Of a stretch of 58,933 nucleotides of DNA, positions 18,242 to 29,100 are shown in pieces. Made by a program: the position numbers and the translations under genes. Numbering within the stretch: the first letter of the stretch is position 1; every line of letters begins with the position of its first letter. Source of the DNA: Symbiodinium natans (Eukaryota > Sar > Dinophyceae > Suessiales > Symbiodiniaceae); assembly GCA_905221605.1 (NCBI GenBank), contig CAJNDS010000854.1:1-58933 (forward strand), written 5' to 3'. Under the pieces are notes generated by a model. The model was not told the origin of the DNA and ran no database searches. It saw only the letters and a list, made by a program, of their open reading frames with translations.

Positions 18242-21200
18242 GCCGCCGACCCCCGTGGAACCGGGGGTTCGGTGCGCGTGTGGGGTCGGCCCCTAGCAAT
18301 ACAACATCGCGGCCAGAGGCCGAGACCCCTGTGGGGTGGGGGGGGTTGCCGGGGGCGGGGGGGTCCCCTGGTCCGGGGAGGAAGGGGGGTGGGGTTTGGG
18401 TGGTGGACTTCGGGCTCGGGAGGAGTAGGGGGTAGGGGCAGGGCAAGCACGCACGGAGCGTTTTTGTGGGTTGGCGGTCAAGTATCGTTGGTTCTGAACC
18501 CGACAAAAAAAGTGTTTTGAGTTTTTGGGGGGGGGTTTTGGTCGGGGGGCGGAAGGGGGTCCCTGGTCGGGGGGCGGAAGGGGAGGGGGTGGTGGTGGGG
18601 GTCGGGTGGGTCCCGGTCCCCTGGTCGGGGGGTGGGGGAGAAGGGGGGTGTGGGGGGTAAGGGGGTCAGGGCACCAGCAAGCAACGGGTTTGCGTCGTCA
18701 GGTCGGGGGGGTCCCCTGGTCCGGGGCGGAAGGGGAGGGGGGTGGGGTTTGGGTGGTGGACTTCGGGCTCGGGAGGAGAAGGGGGTAGGGGCAGGGCAAG
18801 CACGCACGGAGCGTTTTTGTGGGTTGGCGGTCAAACATCGTCGGTTCTGAACCCGACAAAAAAAAAGGGGGTCCCTGGTCGGGGGGGTTCTGAACCCGAC
18901 AAAAAAAGTGTTTTTGAGTTTTTTGGGGCTGGAAGGGGAAGGGGAGGGGGTGGTGGTGGTGGGGGTCGGGTGGGGTCCCGGTCCCGGGTGGGGGAGAAGG
19001 GGGGTGTGGGGGGCAAGGTGGGCAGGGGGTCAGGGCCACCAGCAAGGAACGGGTTTGCATCGTCAAATCAGGGTGGGGGGTCAGGGAGAGGGGGGATCCC
19101 TGGTCAGGGGGGGGTCGCATGGTCGGGGCTCAATGAACAGGGGGTCGGAGTCGCCGGGGGTCCGGGGAGGAAGGGGGGTGGGGTTTGGGTGGTGGCGGGA
19201 CGAGTAGGGGGTAGGGGCAGGGCAAGCACGCACGGAGCGTTTTTGTGGGTTGGCGGTCAAATATCGTCGGTTCTGAACCCGACAAAAAAAGTGTTTTGAG
19301 TTTTTTGGGGCCGGCAAGGGGGGGGTTTTTGGTCGGGGGGCGGAAGGGGGTCCCTGGTCGGGGGGCGGAAGGGGAGGGGGTGGTGGTGGGGGTCGGGTGG
19401 GTCCCGGTCCCCTGGTCGGGGGGTGGGGGAGAAAGGGGGGTGTGGGGGGGTAAGGGGGTCAGCGCCACCAGCAAGGAACGGGTTTGCGTCGTCAGGTCGG
19501 GGGGGTCCCCTGGTCCGGGGCGGAAGGGGAGGGGGGTGGGGTTTGGGTGCGGGCTCGGGAGGAGTAGGGGGTCGGGGCAGGGCAAGCACGCACGGAGCGT
19601 TTTTGTGGGTTGGCGGTCAAAAATCGTCGGTTCTGAACCCGACAAAAAAAGTGTTTTTGAGTTTTTTGGAGCCGGGAGGGGGGGGTCCCTGGACGGGGGG
19701 CGGAAGGGGGTCCCTGGTCGGGGGGTTCTGAACCCGACAAAAAAAGTGTTTTTGAGTTTTTTGGGGCTGGAAGGGGGGGTCCCTGGTCGGGGGGCGGAAG
19801 GGGAGGGGGTGGTGGTGGGGGTCGGGTGGGTCCCGGTCCCCTCGTCGGGGGGTGGGGGAGAAGGGGGGTGTGGGGGTAAGGGGGTCGGGCCACCAGCAAG
19901 GAACGGGTTTGCGTCGTCAGGTCGGGGGGGTCCCCTGGTCCGGGGCGGAAGGGGAGGGGGGTGGGGTTTGGGTGGTGGACTTCGGGCTCGGGAGGAGTAG
20001 GGGGTAGGGGCAGGGCACGCACGGAGCGTTTTTGTGGGTTGGCGGTCAAATATCGTCGGTTCTGAACCCGACAAAAAAAGTGTTTTTGAGTTTTTTGGAG
20101 CCGGGAGGGGGGGGTCCCTGGACGGGGGCGGAAGGGGGTCCCTGGTCGGGGCGGAAGGGGAGGGGGTGGGGGTGGGGGTCGGGTGGGTCCCGGTCCCCTG
20201 TCAGGGGGTGGGGGAGAAGGGGGGTGTGGGGGGTAAGGGTCAGGTGGGCAGGGGGTCAGGGCCACCAGCAAGGAACGGGTTTGCGTCGTCAGGTCGGGGG
20301 GGGGTGGGTCAGGGAGAAAACAGTGTTTTTTGGAGGCCGGGAGGGGGGGTCCCTGCTCGGGGGTCAGGTGGGCAGGGTCGGGGTTCCCTGGTGGGGGGGG
20401 TGGGGGAGAAGGGGGGTGCGGGTGGGGGGGGTCGCCAGAGGTGGGGGGGTCGCCTGGTCCCGGGCGGAAGGGGAGGGGGGTGGGACTTCGGGCTCGGGAG
20501 GAGTAGGGGGTAGGGGCAGGGCAAGCACGCACGGAGCGTTTTTGTGGGTTGGCGGTCAACTATCGTCGGTTCTGAATCTGACAAAAAAGCGTTTTCGAGT
20601 TTTTTGGGGCCGGGAGGGGGGGGTCCCTGGTCGGGGGGCGGAAGGGGGTCCCTGGTCGGGGGGCGGAAGGGGAGGGGGTGGTGGTGGGGGTCGGGTGGGC
20701 GCGGGTGGGGGAGAAGGGGGGTGTGGGGGGCAAGGTGGGCAGGGGGTCAGGGCCACCAGCAAGGAACGGGTTTGCGTCGTCAAATCAGGGTGGGGGGTCA
20801 GGGAGAAAACAGTGTTTTTTGGGGGCCGGGAGGGGGGATCCCTGGGGTCGCATGGTCGGGGCTCAATGAACAGGGGGTCGGGGTCGCCGGCGGGGGGGTC
20901 CCCTGGTCCGGGGAGGGGGTGGGGTTTGGGTGGTGGAGGGCTCGGGACGAGTAGGGGCAGGGCAAGCACGCACGGAGCGTTTTTGTGGGTTGGCGGTCAG
21001 ATATTGTCGGTTCTGAACCCGACAAATCTGAGTTTTTTGGGGCCGGGAGTCCCTGGTCGGGGGGCGGAAGGGGGTCCCTGGTCGGGGGGCGGAAGGGGAG
21101 GGGGTGGTGGTGGGGGTCGGGTGGGTCCCGGTCCCCTGGTCGGGGGGTGGGGGAGAAAGGGGGGTGTGGGGGGGTAAGGGGGTCAGCGCCACCAGCAAGG

Positions 21201-21830
21201 AACGGGTTTGCGTCGTCAGGTCGGGGGGGTCCCCTGGTCCGGGGCGGAAGGGGAGGGGGGTGGGGTTTGGGTGGTGGACTTCGGGCTCGGGAGGAGAAGG
21301 GGGTAGGGGCAGGGCAAGCACGCACGGAGCGTTTTTGTGGGTTGGCGGTCAAATATCGTCGGTTCTGAACCCGACAAAAAAAGTGTTTTTGAGTTTTTTG
21401 GAGCCGGGAGGGGGGGGTCCCTGGACGGGGGGCGGAAGGGGGTGGGGGGCGGAAGGGGGTGAAGGGGCGTGGGGGGTAAGGGTCAGGTGGGCAGGGGGTC
21501 AGGGCCACCAGCAAGGAACGGGTTTGCGTCGTCAGGTCGGGGGGGTGGGTCAGGGAGAAAACAGTGTTTTTTGGGGGCCGGGAGGGGGGTCCCTGGGGTC
21601 GGGGGTAAAGGGTCAGGTGGGCAGGGGTCGGGGTCCCCTGATCGGGGGGGTGGGGGAGAAGGGGGGTGTGGGGGGTAAGGGTGGGCAGGGGGTCAGGGCC
21701 ACCAGCAAGGAACGGGTTTGCGCCGTCGGGGTCAGGGAGAAAACAGTGTTTTTTGGGGGCCGGGAGGGGGGGTCCCTGGTCAGGGGGGAAGGGAAGGGTG
21801 GGGGGGGGGGGGTCGTCAGGGCTACCTCCC
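18242..21830 (+). repeat. 3.6 kb G-rich tandem array inside the LTR element
   Basis: About eight units of roughly 355-505 bp. Each contains GCACGCACGGAGCGTTTTTG (near 18445, 18800, 19227, 19586, 20018, 20525, 20964 and 21320), then GTCGGTTCTGAACCCGACAA, a long run of GGGGTCCCTGGTCGG/GGGCGGAAGGGG modules, ACCAGCAAGGAACGGGTTTG and CTTCGGGCTCGGGAGGAG. Units differ by deletion of sub-modules. The + strand is extremely G-rich with many G3+ runs, so G-quadruplexes are likely. TCGGTTCTGAACCCGA is a short hairpin. Long open frames on both strands arise because A and T are rare. They differ from unit to unit and are not genes. Confidence 0.93.
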
Positions 21831-21877
21831 GTGTAAAGGGCTTCCCGGGCGCTCGACCCCAAAGGCGGGGTCGGCGG
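18243..21877. other. 11-nt inverted repeat bounding the G-rich array
   Basis: CCGCCGACCCC at 18243-18253 is the exact reverse complement of GGGGTCGGCGG at 21867-21877. Gag-like coding sequence lies just outside both. This may mark the ends of an inserted unit. With G/C-rich sequence a chance match of 11 nt is possible. Confidence 0.4.
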
Positions 21878-22299
21878 ATGATGGCGATTACGGATATGAG
21901 AGGGTCCTTGCGGTGAGGAATCTCACTGAGGAAGAGCTGGACGAACCGCTGAAATATAGAGCTCTTGAGGCGCAGCTCTTCACAGCGCTGAAGTCGTGCA
22001 TAAAGTCGAGGGCTCTCGAGATCAAGGTTTCGTTGGAGTCATATGAGCGTACTACATCAGGCAGGTCCGAGAAGGGAATGACGGCATTGAGGCTTTTGAG
22101 AATAATAATGAAGCATGCAGAGATACCGTCTGCTCAGGAACAGGCAATTTCTCTTGGAGGGTTTAACACTATCTATAGGCGATTGTCAAGTCAGTCGGAA
22201 GAAGAGGCATTGGAGGAATTCATGTCGAGATGGAGTGTTGCTGCGGCACAGCTGACTTCTTCACGGTCAAATACTCACCCACCCAGATGGGAGGCATGA
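21826..22299 (+). CDS. Gag-like helical (capsid-type) domain
   Basis: From about 21860 the frame becomes a balanced, mostly helical protein of about 150 residues. It contains LTEEELDEPLKYRALEAQLF, IKSRALEIKVSLESYER, a region with ALRLLRIIMKHAE, and EEFMSRWSVAAAQLT. The pattern of a helical domain with two small-residue-rich helices followed by a (E/R)-F-x-x-R-W helix resembles the capsid-like region of retrotransposon Gag proteins; this is inference from shape and not a domain match. Upstream codons belong to the G-rich array, so the true start is not visible. Its 3' end runs into the (AG)n tract. Confidence 0.5.
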   Translation, partial: LPCKGLPGRSTPKAGSADDGDYGYERVLAVRNLTEEELDEPLKYRALEAQLFTALKSCIKSRALEIKVSLESYERTTSGRSEKGMTALRLLRIIMKHAEIPSAQEQAISLGGFNTIYRRLSSQSEEEALEEFMSRWSVAAAQLTSSRSNTHPPRWEA

Positions 22300-22348
22300 A
22301 GAGGGAGAAGAGGGAGAAGAGGGTGTGTGAAAGCAAGGGAAGTAAAGA

Positions 22349-22353
22349 GGAAA

Positions 22354-22449
<96 letters not shown>

Positions 22450-22476
22450 GAGAGAGAGAGAGTGTGTGTGTGTGTG
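22349..22476 (+). repeat. (AG)n then (GT)n microsatellite
   Basis: More than 50 AG dinucleotides, then GTGTGTGTGTGT. The tract interrupts the gag-like coding sequence, which resumes in another frame after it. Confidence 0.95.
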
Positions 22477-22479
22477 TCT

Positions 22480-22708
22480 GGCACGTTCCTCACATCTCAC
22501 CAAACCCGAAATTCTTCACCCTGGAACCACAAGTTCTTTAAGCCTGAAAATCACGAAGACCCCAGCTTCAGGTCCAAGCTTCCATGTCCGAGGAGCCGCA
22601 GGCCAGAAATTCCCGTGTGCGTTCTCAGGGGCTGGCAGTATTACTCATAGTAGCGATAGCAAGAGTAATCAGAGTACCAGTGATGGTAGAAACGCAATAG
22701 CCAGATGA
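22480..22708 (+). pseudogene. Gag-like C-terminal remnant after the AG tract
   Basis: A frame open to 22708 reads a Ser/Lys/Pro-rich tail with SLKITKTPASGPSFHVRGAAG, one Cys, and a Ser/Asn-rich end. Its codon and residue bias resembles the preceding gag-like frame and differs from the host-like DNA that begins after it. It probably is the 3' end of the gag-like region. Confidence 0.4.
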
Positions 22709-23583
22709 CAAATCACAACCCCCCAAAGCGAACACATTGTCTCTGAAACCCTTGTTCTTGAGCCGTGCGCACCAACATTTGTCACGCAAGCAAGTTTAGG
22801 CCATGGCAACGTTTGGCGGACAAGCGCTCTTAGCATGTGGCACCTGTCGTATCCCCATCACATCACCGCAACACCCGCGCGCACGCCTTCTAATTTGTGT
22901 AGGAAGCCTTGCAATTCCCCTGGACTGGACCCTTCACAGAGCAGATGGCGTGGCAAATCCTGTCGGCAGTTACCTTGTCAGTGACACTGCGCGAGGCGGG
23001 GTGGTTCTCCCATTTCTTCGCACGCTTCGACCGAAGGCCCGTGCAGGGTTTCGGCATTAGGTCGAGGCTTTAGTAATCGGTCCTCGGCTTGGGAGGGATA
23101 AGACATGACACATGCTGTTTACAGAAGGATGTTGTAAGCACAACAAGCTGCAACATGTCTTGTCATGTTTGCAGCGCGTGGTCTTTGCGAAGTGCAATTT
23201 CTCTCCTGAAATGGTGCGAGATGCTAGGCTATGCTAGGTAGTATCACCCGAAATACGGACGAGGTGACGGCAACAACTGTAGTGAATTATTCTGTTTTGC
23301 GCGGCTGCGAGGGTATTGCAGTGCCTTAAAAGTTGGTGGGTTTTAGCCTTCTGCAGACTATCTGTCTATCCGGCACCAGGTCCTGCTTCTGACCATCATT
23401 CCCTCGGTTCTTCAGTCAGTGTGCCAGTGCCAGCGCGGCTAACAGTGAGGAGCGACCAGGGGCCTATGCATTCTTAAGCACCAGGCTAATGATTGGCTGA
23501 GCTGGCTACCGCAGAATTGGCATTGTACGTGACTGTCGGCTCGAGCCTTGACATTTTGTTTTTGCGCAGCGTGGCCTAGTTGA

Positions 23584-24635
23584 ACCGTGCCAGGGGGCCA
23601 GCTGAAGAAGCAAACTGACCAGCTGCTGCAACAGCTAGCAGCCTCTGCGGAAGATGACGATCGCCGAAAGTTGCAGTTAAAAACCTACAAGATGCTGAAA
23701 AACATCCAGAAGGTTGGGGGAATGGAAGACGAAGAGGACGAGCTCAAGTACTACCTGAGCCAAATGGGCGAATCTGTTTGCTGGCGTTGTTCATTGATAT
23801 GGTGTGACTGTGTTTGTGCTCCATGGGCTCTCCACATGCGGTTGTCGTGATCACGCTTTTCCTGAGGCTTCAGCTGTTCAAGACGATGCCGCTTCAGCTG
23901 TTCAAGGCGATGCCGAAGTTGCCGAGCTGGCCAACGAGGATGACGAGGAAGTGGAGGAGAGGTTGTGCGGTAGTGGGGCATCCAAACACTGCGAGACCTT
24001 GCCATTTCATCGCGAGCGCGCATGTTTGAGAATTTTCCGTCAGGAGCTGTCCACGTCCGATCTTGTGGAGCTCGTGAGGCAACTGAAGTTAGAGAACCGT
24101 CAGCTGCATCAACAGTTGGCTAAAAGCAAGTGCCTTTCCTGCGTTGGCTTAACCCTTACTGTACCATGTGGGTTGTGATTGGAGATTTGGGGAGGCTTTG
24201 GATCACGGCTGCGATTATTAGATATGTGGAGGAAGCAGGAAAAGTTGTAGAGTTAGTACGAGCAATTTGTTCAAAAGTCCGTACATTTATATTTATATTT
24301 GCATGCATGTCTGGAGATTAACGGATGTTTGAGAGGCAGGCAGCCCCAGCCAAATCTTCACGGAAGTAGTGTGAAAGACTTGCTTAACCTGTTTAAATAT
24401 CCATATGTTTACAAGTAGTCGCGCATGTTTCCAGCGATCGGGCTACCCGTTGAGGTTCCAGGCCTCGAAGAAAGAAGGCAAGAAAGATGACCGCAAGGAA
24501 GAGCTATTTGGCTTGCAAGTGATGGCGCGTGAAAACGACCCCTCAAAGCCTCAAAGGCATTAGCGTTTCTCGGCAGACAATTCTGGCGCACGAAGGCGTC
24601 TGGAAAAAATGAAGTTCCTGATGGAGGAGACGTGA
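23584..24635 (+). pseudogene. Intron-containing host gene fragment (coiled-coil protein, unknown)
   Basis: Exon A (to 23775) encodes a charged helix (GGQLKKQTDQLLQQLAASAE, then KYYLSQMGES). A 91-nt intron, 23776-23866, begins GTTTGC and ends CCTGAG. Joining exon A to 23867 keeps the frame and restores a 24-nt tandem repeat encoding ASAVQDDA/ASAVQGDA, which supports the splice. Exon B (23867 to about 24125) continues with an acidic stretch and STSDLVELVRQLKLENRQLH, and ends near a GCAAGT that could be a GC-type donor. A third open stretch, 24435-24632 (for example QASKKEGKKDDRKEELFGLQ), has an in-frame TAG at 24561 and TGA at 24633. No start codon or family is recognised. It lies within the LTR element in the sense direction. 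Confidence 0.55.
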
Positions 24636-26226
24636 GGGCGATCATGCGGTATGAGGTGTCATCGGGATGCCCAGGTTCTGCCAGGATCCACTAGCTTACC
24701 CCCTGCAAAAGAAGAGTTTGAGATGAAGGTTCGTGGCATCCTGCATGCAAGCCCTAATTTTGCGCTGCTTAGGGCTTAGGGTCGTAGAACTGCATGTGTG
24801 TAGAATCGTCAGAAATACGCAGACTCCAATGTCGGCAAACGTCGGCAAACGTCAGCAAGCCTCCTCTCGAGTCGCAGTTGCGGCCTTGAATTTGTGCACC
24901 GATTTCGACGTTCGGGTGCTGGACAGGAAGGGAAGAGAGTCCCTCCGGACCAAGAGCCTTTGTTTTGTGCGCACGCCCTCCCAGCGTCACGTGTTTGAGG
25001 GCAAGTGCGACGGACCGACATCAGTCCACATGAGTGAGTGTGCGCTTCATGCTTCGAAGAGGCGTCACGACATGGACAGCGTGAAGACTTACCATTTGCG
25101 CGCGCTTGAACAGACTAGCATATCGCACGTGCATTCTCTCTCGTTCCCTCTCCTCTCTCGATCTCCTTCCTTTCCCTCCGTTGTTGCTCTCCCTCCTCTC
25201 TCGCTCCATCGTCTCTCTCGCTGTGTCTGCTCTCTGTCTCGCGAAGCATGTGCCAGTGCCGACAATTTGCCCTGCCTGACTTGGCTTGATGGAACTCTGG
25301 TATCTAGCAGAAGTTTTGTGTTCAATGCAAGCAGCCGCCCGGATGACTGAAACCTTCAGGCCCGGAATTGTGTAGATAAGCGCCATTGAGCAATGCTTTG
25401 TGGCTGAGCCCATCCAGGTGCGAGCATAAGTCAGCGCCTTAAAGCATTTGCAAGCCTCCACGCCGCAAGTTCACGACCAGCCTTTTTGCTGCGCGAGATC
25501 TGTAGCTAAGCAGCTCGATGCTCTCGGAAGCATCGGCGTGGTCACTGAATTGCATGGCTTGCAGATATCAAGGCAAGATCATCACGGGCCAAGTCTGTGG
25601 GCGGAGCCCTCAGTGGGCACAGCAGCTGCTCCTCCGCGACTGGCCCATGCCCACTTCGTCAAGCCTTAAAAACCTGGGCCGTTGACACTAAGTATGGGTC
25701 GGGGAGATGCTGTCAAGAAGCAGCGTTCACTCGTGTTTCTGCAGCTCGTGCATTCTGGTTTCTGCAGCTCGTGCGTTCTGCACGTGTTGCTCCTGGACGG
25801 GGTTGTTAGGTGAAATGCCTCCGCTTCCCGATTGATTGCCTCATACTTTGCTAGTTTGTCGGATGCCTGTAGCAGACGCCATTTCGCCGCAGTGCCGAGG
25901 CCAGTCTGGAGACCCAGCTCGAACGCTGCCAGTTCTGTGAAGCCTCACGGCACAATGTTTCAAGATTCGTACCAGCTCTCCGTTTTCGCGCGTTTTGTTG
26001 CCAGAGTGGCAGCCAATGACCCAGATTAGGCCCCTCCCGTGCCACGAACCTGTGGTTTCCGACCTTGCAGTATAAGCTCGCTTGGGGCTCCGCGCGTGTT
26101 TTAAGAGTTGGGGGCACCGAGATTTGAGCTTCTCCGTCCCATACCTCCCAAGTATGCCGCCAGACCCCCTTCCCTCGAGACCTTTAACCCTCTAACCTCT
26201 GTAGGCCCTATGATATGAACCTTAAC

Positions 26227-26336
26227 CCACAGAGCCCAATGTCCGTAATTCGGGAATATGGCTTCATTTATATAGGGATCCTTATAATATGATTTACGGG
26301 ACGTTCCTTAAATTAAGGGGTATTGGGCTCTATGCT
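26227..26336. mobile_element. MITE-like element, AGAGCCCAAT family copy
   Basis: CACAGAGCCCAATGTCC at the left is mirrored by GGGGTATTGGGCTCTATG at the right. The interior contains TAAGG/CCTTA pairs. Related copies lie at 31752-31860, 35633-35771 and 37295-37475. Confidence 0.6.
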
Positions 26337-26599
26337 CTTTGGAAAAAGCCCTCGAACCTGAGAACTCCAAGGGCGCCAAAGACGAAGCCCGAGCGGCCAA
26401 CGTCAGGAAGTCCGTCCAGGTCCTCCACAGCACAAGGTCTAGGGTTTAGGGTTTAGGGGGGGCTTGAGGGCCTGAAAGTAAGAAGGGGTCTATTTCGCTA
26501 GAACGGTACTACTTCGGACCATCTCTACTTCAAGTGATATATAGAGGATTATATGGGGACATGTGTGTGTGTGTGTCTATTGTGTATATGTATATGTCG

Positions 26600-27526
26600 G
26601 CTCCTGTGTTGCATTTTGGAGTTTAGGCTGAGTCTGTGGAGAGCCCGTCGCACTCCAGCCCCTAACGCAAGATACCAGCAACCTCGCATTCTCGCTACAC
26701 AGGGCCAAGGTCGCAAAGCTAAACCTGGCTCCCGCAAAATCCGCAAAGGGAGATTCGGGAACTTCATAAGGACGTGAAATGGAGACTGATATCGGACCGA
26801 CTCGCTGAAGCGGATAGAAGGGCTGTAGCGGGCATAATATCGGGCGCGAATCCGGCGGAAGATTGGTGGTTGGCATTCCGAACAGGCGCAAGCCCTGAGG
26901 CAGAAATATTGGTGTCGCAACCGGGAGTTTACAGGCTGGAGTTGGAAGACGCCGCGTCCCACGCGATGATTCTGGATATGGAGCTTGCTCGCGCAATGAT
27001 GGATGTGATGAACTATAGAGATCGGGCGATCGAGGAGGCTACAGGGAATCATGTGAGTACGTTTACGGCTATGTATGCCCATCCAATCATGACCTCGATT
27101 GCAGCCGCCAGGATGAGATTCATAAGGTTCCCAACGGGATGCCTGAGGAGAATTGGGCACTACCTCAGCCTACAGATACTGGTGAGTGTCGCTGGAGGTT
27201 TGGCGAATGAACCATGGAAACAATATCAAGGAGCAGAATCAGAAGCGGCCAGACGACTCTTATACGATCTGATGGGTGGGACTGCTGAGATACAGAAGGA
27301 GGTGCAGCAGCAGATGAGAGACCCGGAAGACGAGTATAGGAGAAAGTTCTTTCGATCTGAAGCGAGAGAGAGGACGTCATTACCCGTGCAACCCGATCTG
27401 AAGGACTGCAAGGAAACCATGAAGGCGATGAAGAATACGCAGGGTATGAGGTTGGGGTTTAACAGGCCGAATGAGGTCGCCATCAGGAACCTGTCGAGCA
27501 GGGCGAGGAGGCAAGGTGTGACCTGA
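26600..27526 (+). CDS. 3' coding block of LTR element, helical protein of unknown function
   Basis: The frame 26774-27526 gives 250 residues. Residues 1-50 include a W-W pair and an Ala/Asp-rich helix, and residues 70-120 an Ala/Met-rich helix. The C-terminal third is charged, with RDPEDEYRRKFFRSEARERT. Just upstream (26600-26773) a basic stretch in another phase (GQGRKAKPGSRKIRKGRFGN) leads straight into it, so coding probably begins earlier and is frameshifted at about 26770. Downstream, 27528-27674 is open in a different phase and ends at TAA. I see no polymerase, protease or integrase motif. Its base composition matches the gag-like frames, so it belongs to the element. Confidence 0.55.
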
Positions 27527-27680
27527 TGTCATTGCGAAAATACCTATGAGCGGGATGACCATGGGATGGTCAGCAGAAGGACCTAGCGGTACAAGGCACG
27601 TAGCTCCCAATATGAGATGGGCCAACGACCACGCTGGAATCGAGTACCCTATCACGGGAAGTTATGTCATTGGATAAGAA

Positions 27681-28466
27681 TTGGACGAGCTACTAATAAC
27701 GCACACGATCCATACGTCACGGAGCTCGAGTAGAGATGGTGGAGAATCTCTTGATACCGAGGTGAAAAAGGAGGAAGAAGAAGAAAAGGTCTCGGTGAAT
27801 ATGGATCAGGGGCATGAGGGTGAACCGCGAGGAGTGTCGCGCGAGCGTGATGACCAAGATGATACGCCTAGAACGAGGACTCGGAGCCCGCTAGGGGAAG
27901 TTGATAAGGCGAGTGAATCCGGGGTAAGCGAGGGAAAGAGTGGGCGGCCTCGACCCAAGCAAGGAAAAGAATATCCAAAGGTACCGTCCGCATTTGCGAG
28001 GAGTGATGATAAGAAAAGTCCTTATATCCAGAACCTGATGAGAGAAAACGACGGCGGTGATACTTCCGGGGTAGATGAGGAAGTCACATATCCAGGGAAA
28101 GGCAGTGCTGCATCAAGACCAACTGCCACGGCGGTGAGGAGCGCAACGGCATCATCGGCCAGTGATACCTCGCGACCGGGTACCAGGAGAGGAGCCGCTG
28201 GGAAAAGCAGCGGAAGGGGAAGAACGTCGTCGACACAGGAATGGAAAGTGAAAGAGGAGACGACGAAGCAGAAGAAGTTTGAATACTGAAATGCAGATTT
28301 CATACAGGGAAACGTTTACAATAATACGGAGGAGAAGGGAAAGGAAGCATATCTGCACGATCCCACACAAGGTGGGTATCGTTGCGCATGGAAATGCCAT
28401 GGGAAGAGAGAAGTGGTTTCTGCGAATAATAATGGATGTTCTCGACTGCCTCATGGTGACGTTTGA
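27681..28466 (+). CDS. 3' charged ORF of LTR element with in-frame TGA
   Basis: From 27681 the frame encodes 202 residues: an acidic Lys/Glu stretch, a Ser/Arg-rich section, and a basic Gly/Ser/Arg C-terminus (RGAAGKSSGRGRTSS). A TGA stands at 28287-28289, but the same frame stays open for 58 further codons to a TGA at 28464-28466. That extension contains YRCAWKCHGKREV with two Cys and one His. The in-frame TGA may be a mutated sense codon or a readthrough site. After 28466 stops are frequent in all frames. No protein family is recognised. Confidence 0.45.
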
Positions 28467-29100
28467 ACCGGATAACGCATGAAATTCATCGACGGGAAGA
28501 GAATATGGGATCGAGACTGAAGATGGAGCGGACTGCAAGTGGAAAATGATTGGGGGCATGGCTGATCACCAGAAAGGCCCAACGACGCCCGATCCGAGTT
28601 CGGTGGATGAGAGAGTGTGAGGCTTGGCGGATCACCAAGAAGCCCTCATGGCCTGAAGAGGTAACTCGAGAAGACATTTGACCAGGGCATGGTTGGCCAC
28701 CAGTAAGACCTAAATTCAAAAGACTATATCGGCGACGTCGAGTTCTGATATGAATGAACGGATGAGAGAGGCGTACAGAGATAATATTCGGAGGATCAGT
28801 GACAGTAAGTTTTCCTGACAAATTATGATATTTAACGCAAAGCTGGCCGACTTCCAAGCATACGAGGATGATCGCGCCAATGCGTTGAATGGGTTTGTTC
28901 GTGGAGGCCGTGTTGCTTCGGGGCAGTATATCTCGAGATCCCTTAATTGGGGGTGGAGGTGGGTCTGCACGGCTCCGAAGGAGCTGGGACCTCATGATAT
29001 TTGCCCCACGCTGTGTGGTGTTTTGGCTACAAGCGAACCACGAACTTTGACGCATAGTTCAATGCTTTTGATGTACGCTGCTCGCTCCCATAACGGGGGG
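28467..29100 (+). other. Untranslated 3' region and polypurine tract of LTR element
   Basis: Stops are frequent in every frame. A 98-codon open frame at 28825-29121 crosses into the right LTR and is probably chance. The final bases, AACGGGGGG ending at 29100, are a short polypurine tract abutting the LTR start TGTTTGG. This is the expected site for plus-strand priming. Confidence 0.6.

Larger units (their letters stand above)
22709..26560. other. Host-like DNA inside the LTR element
   Basis: The composition changes to balanced, CA/TG-rich sequence, unlike the purine-rich gag-like frames on both sides. It contains an intron-bearing gene fragment (23584-24635), a TC-rich stretch (25130-25245), a MITE-like copy (26227-26336) and TTTAGGG repeats (26437-26458). 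These are the same ingredients as the DNA outside the element. An open frame at 24733-25350 is unsupported. I infer either capture of host DNA or a nested rearrangement. Confidence 0.6.

Noticed and set aside
18242-21830. CRISPR-like array
   Set aside because: Units are hundreds of bases long, variable and without uniform short spacers, and the context is eukaryotic.
18170-21916. Long open frames on both strands (up to 381 codons, Gly-rich on +, Pro-rich on -) across the G-rich array
   Set aside because: They exist because A/T-containing stop codons are rare in this sequence. They break and change frame from unit to unit and have no domain.
22230-22541. Arg-Glu repeat open frame (and Ser-Leu repeat on the other strand)
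   Set aside because: It is translation of the AG microsatellite.
24733-25350. 205-codon open frame inside the host-like segment
   Set aside because: The sequence is low in complexity at the end (TCTCTC tract), has no domain, and several competing frames overlap it.
14730-29100. Reverse transcriptase, RNase H, protease or integrase in the LTR element
   Set aside because: I looked for YxDD-type, DTG/DSG, HHCC and DDE spacing in the open frames and saw none. A profile search could still find diverged remnants.
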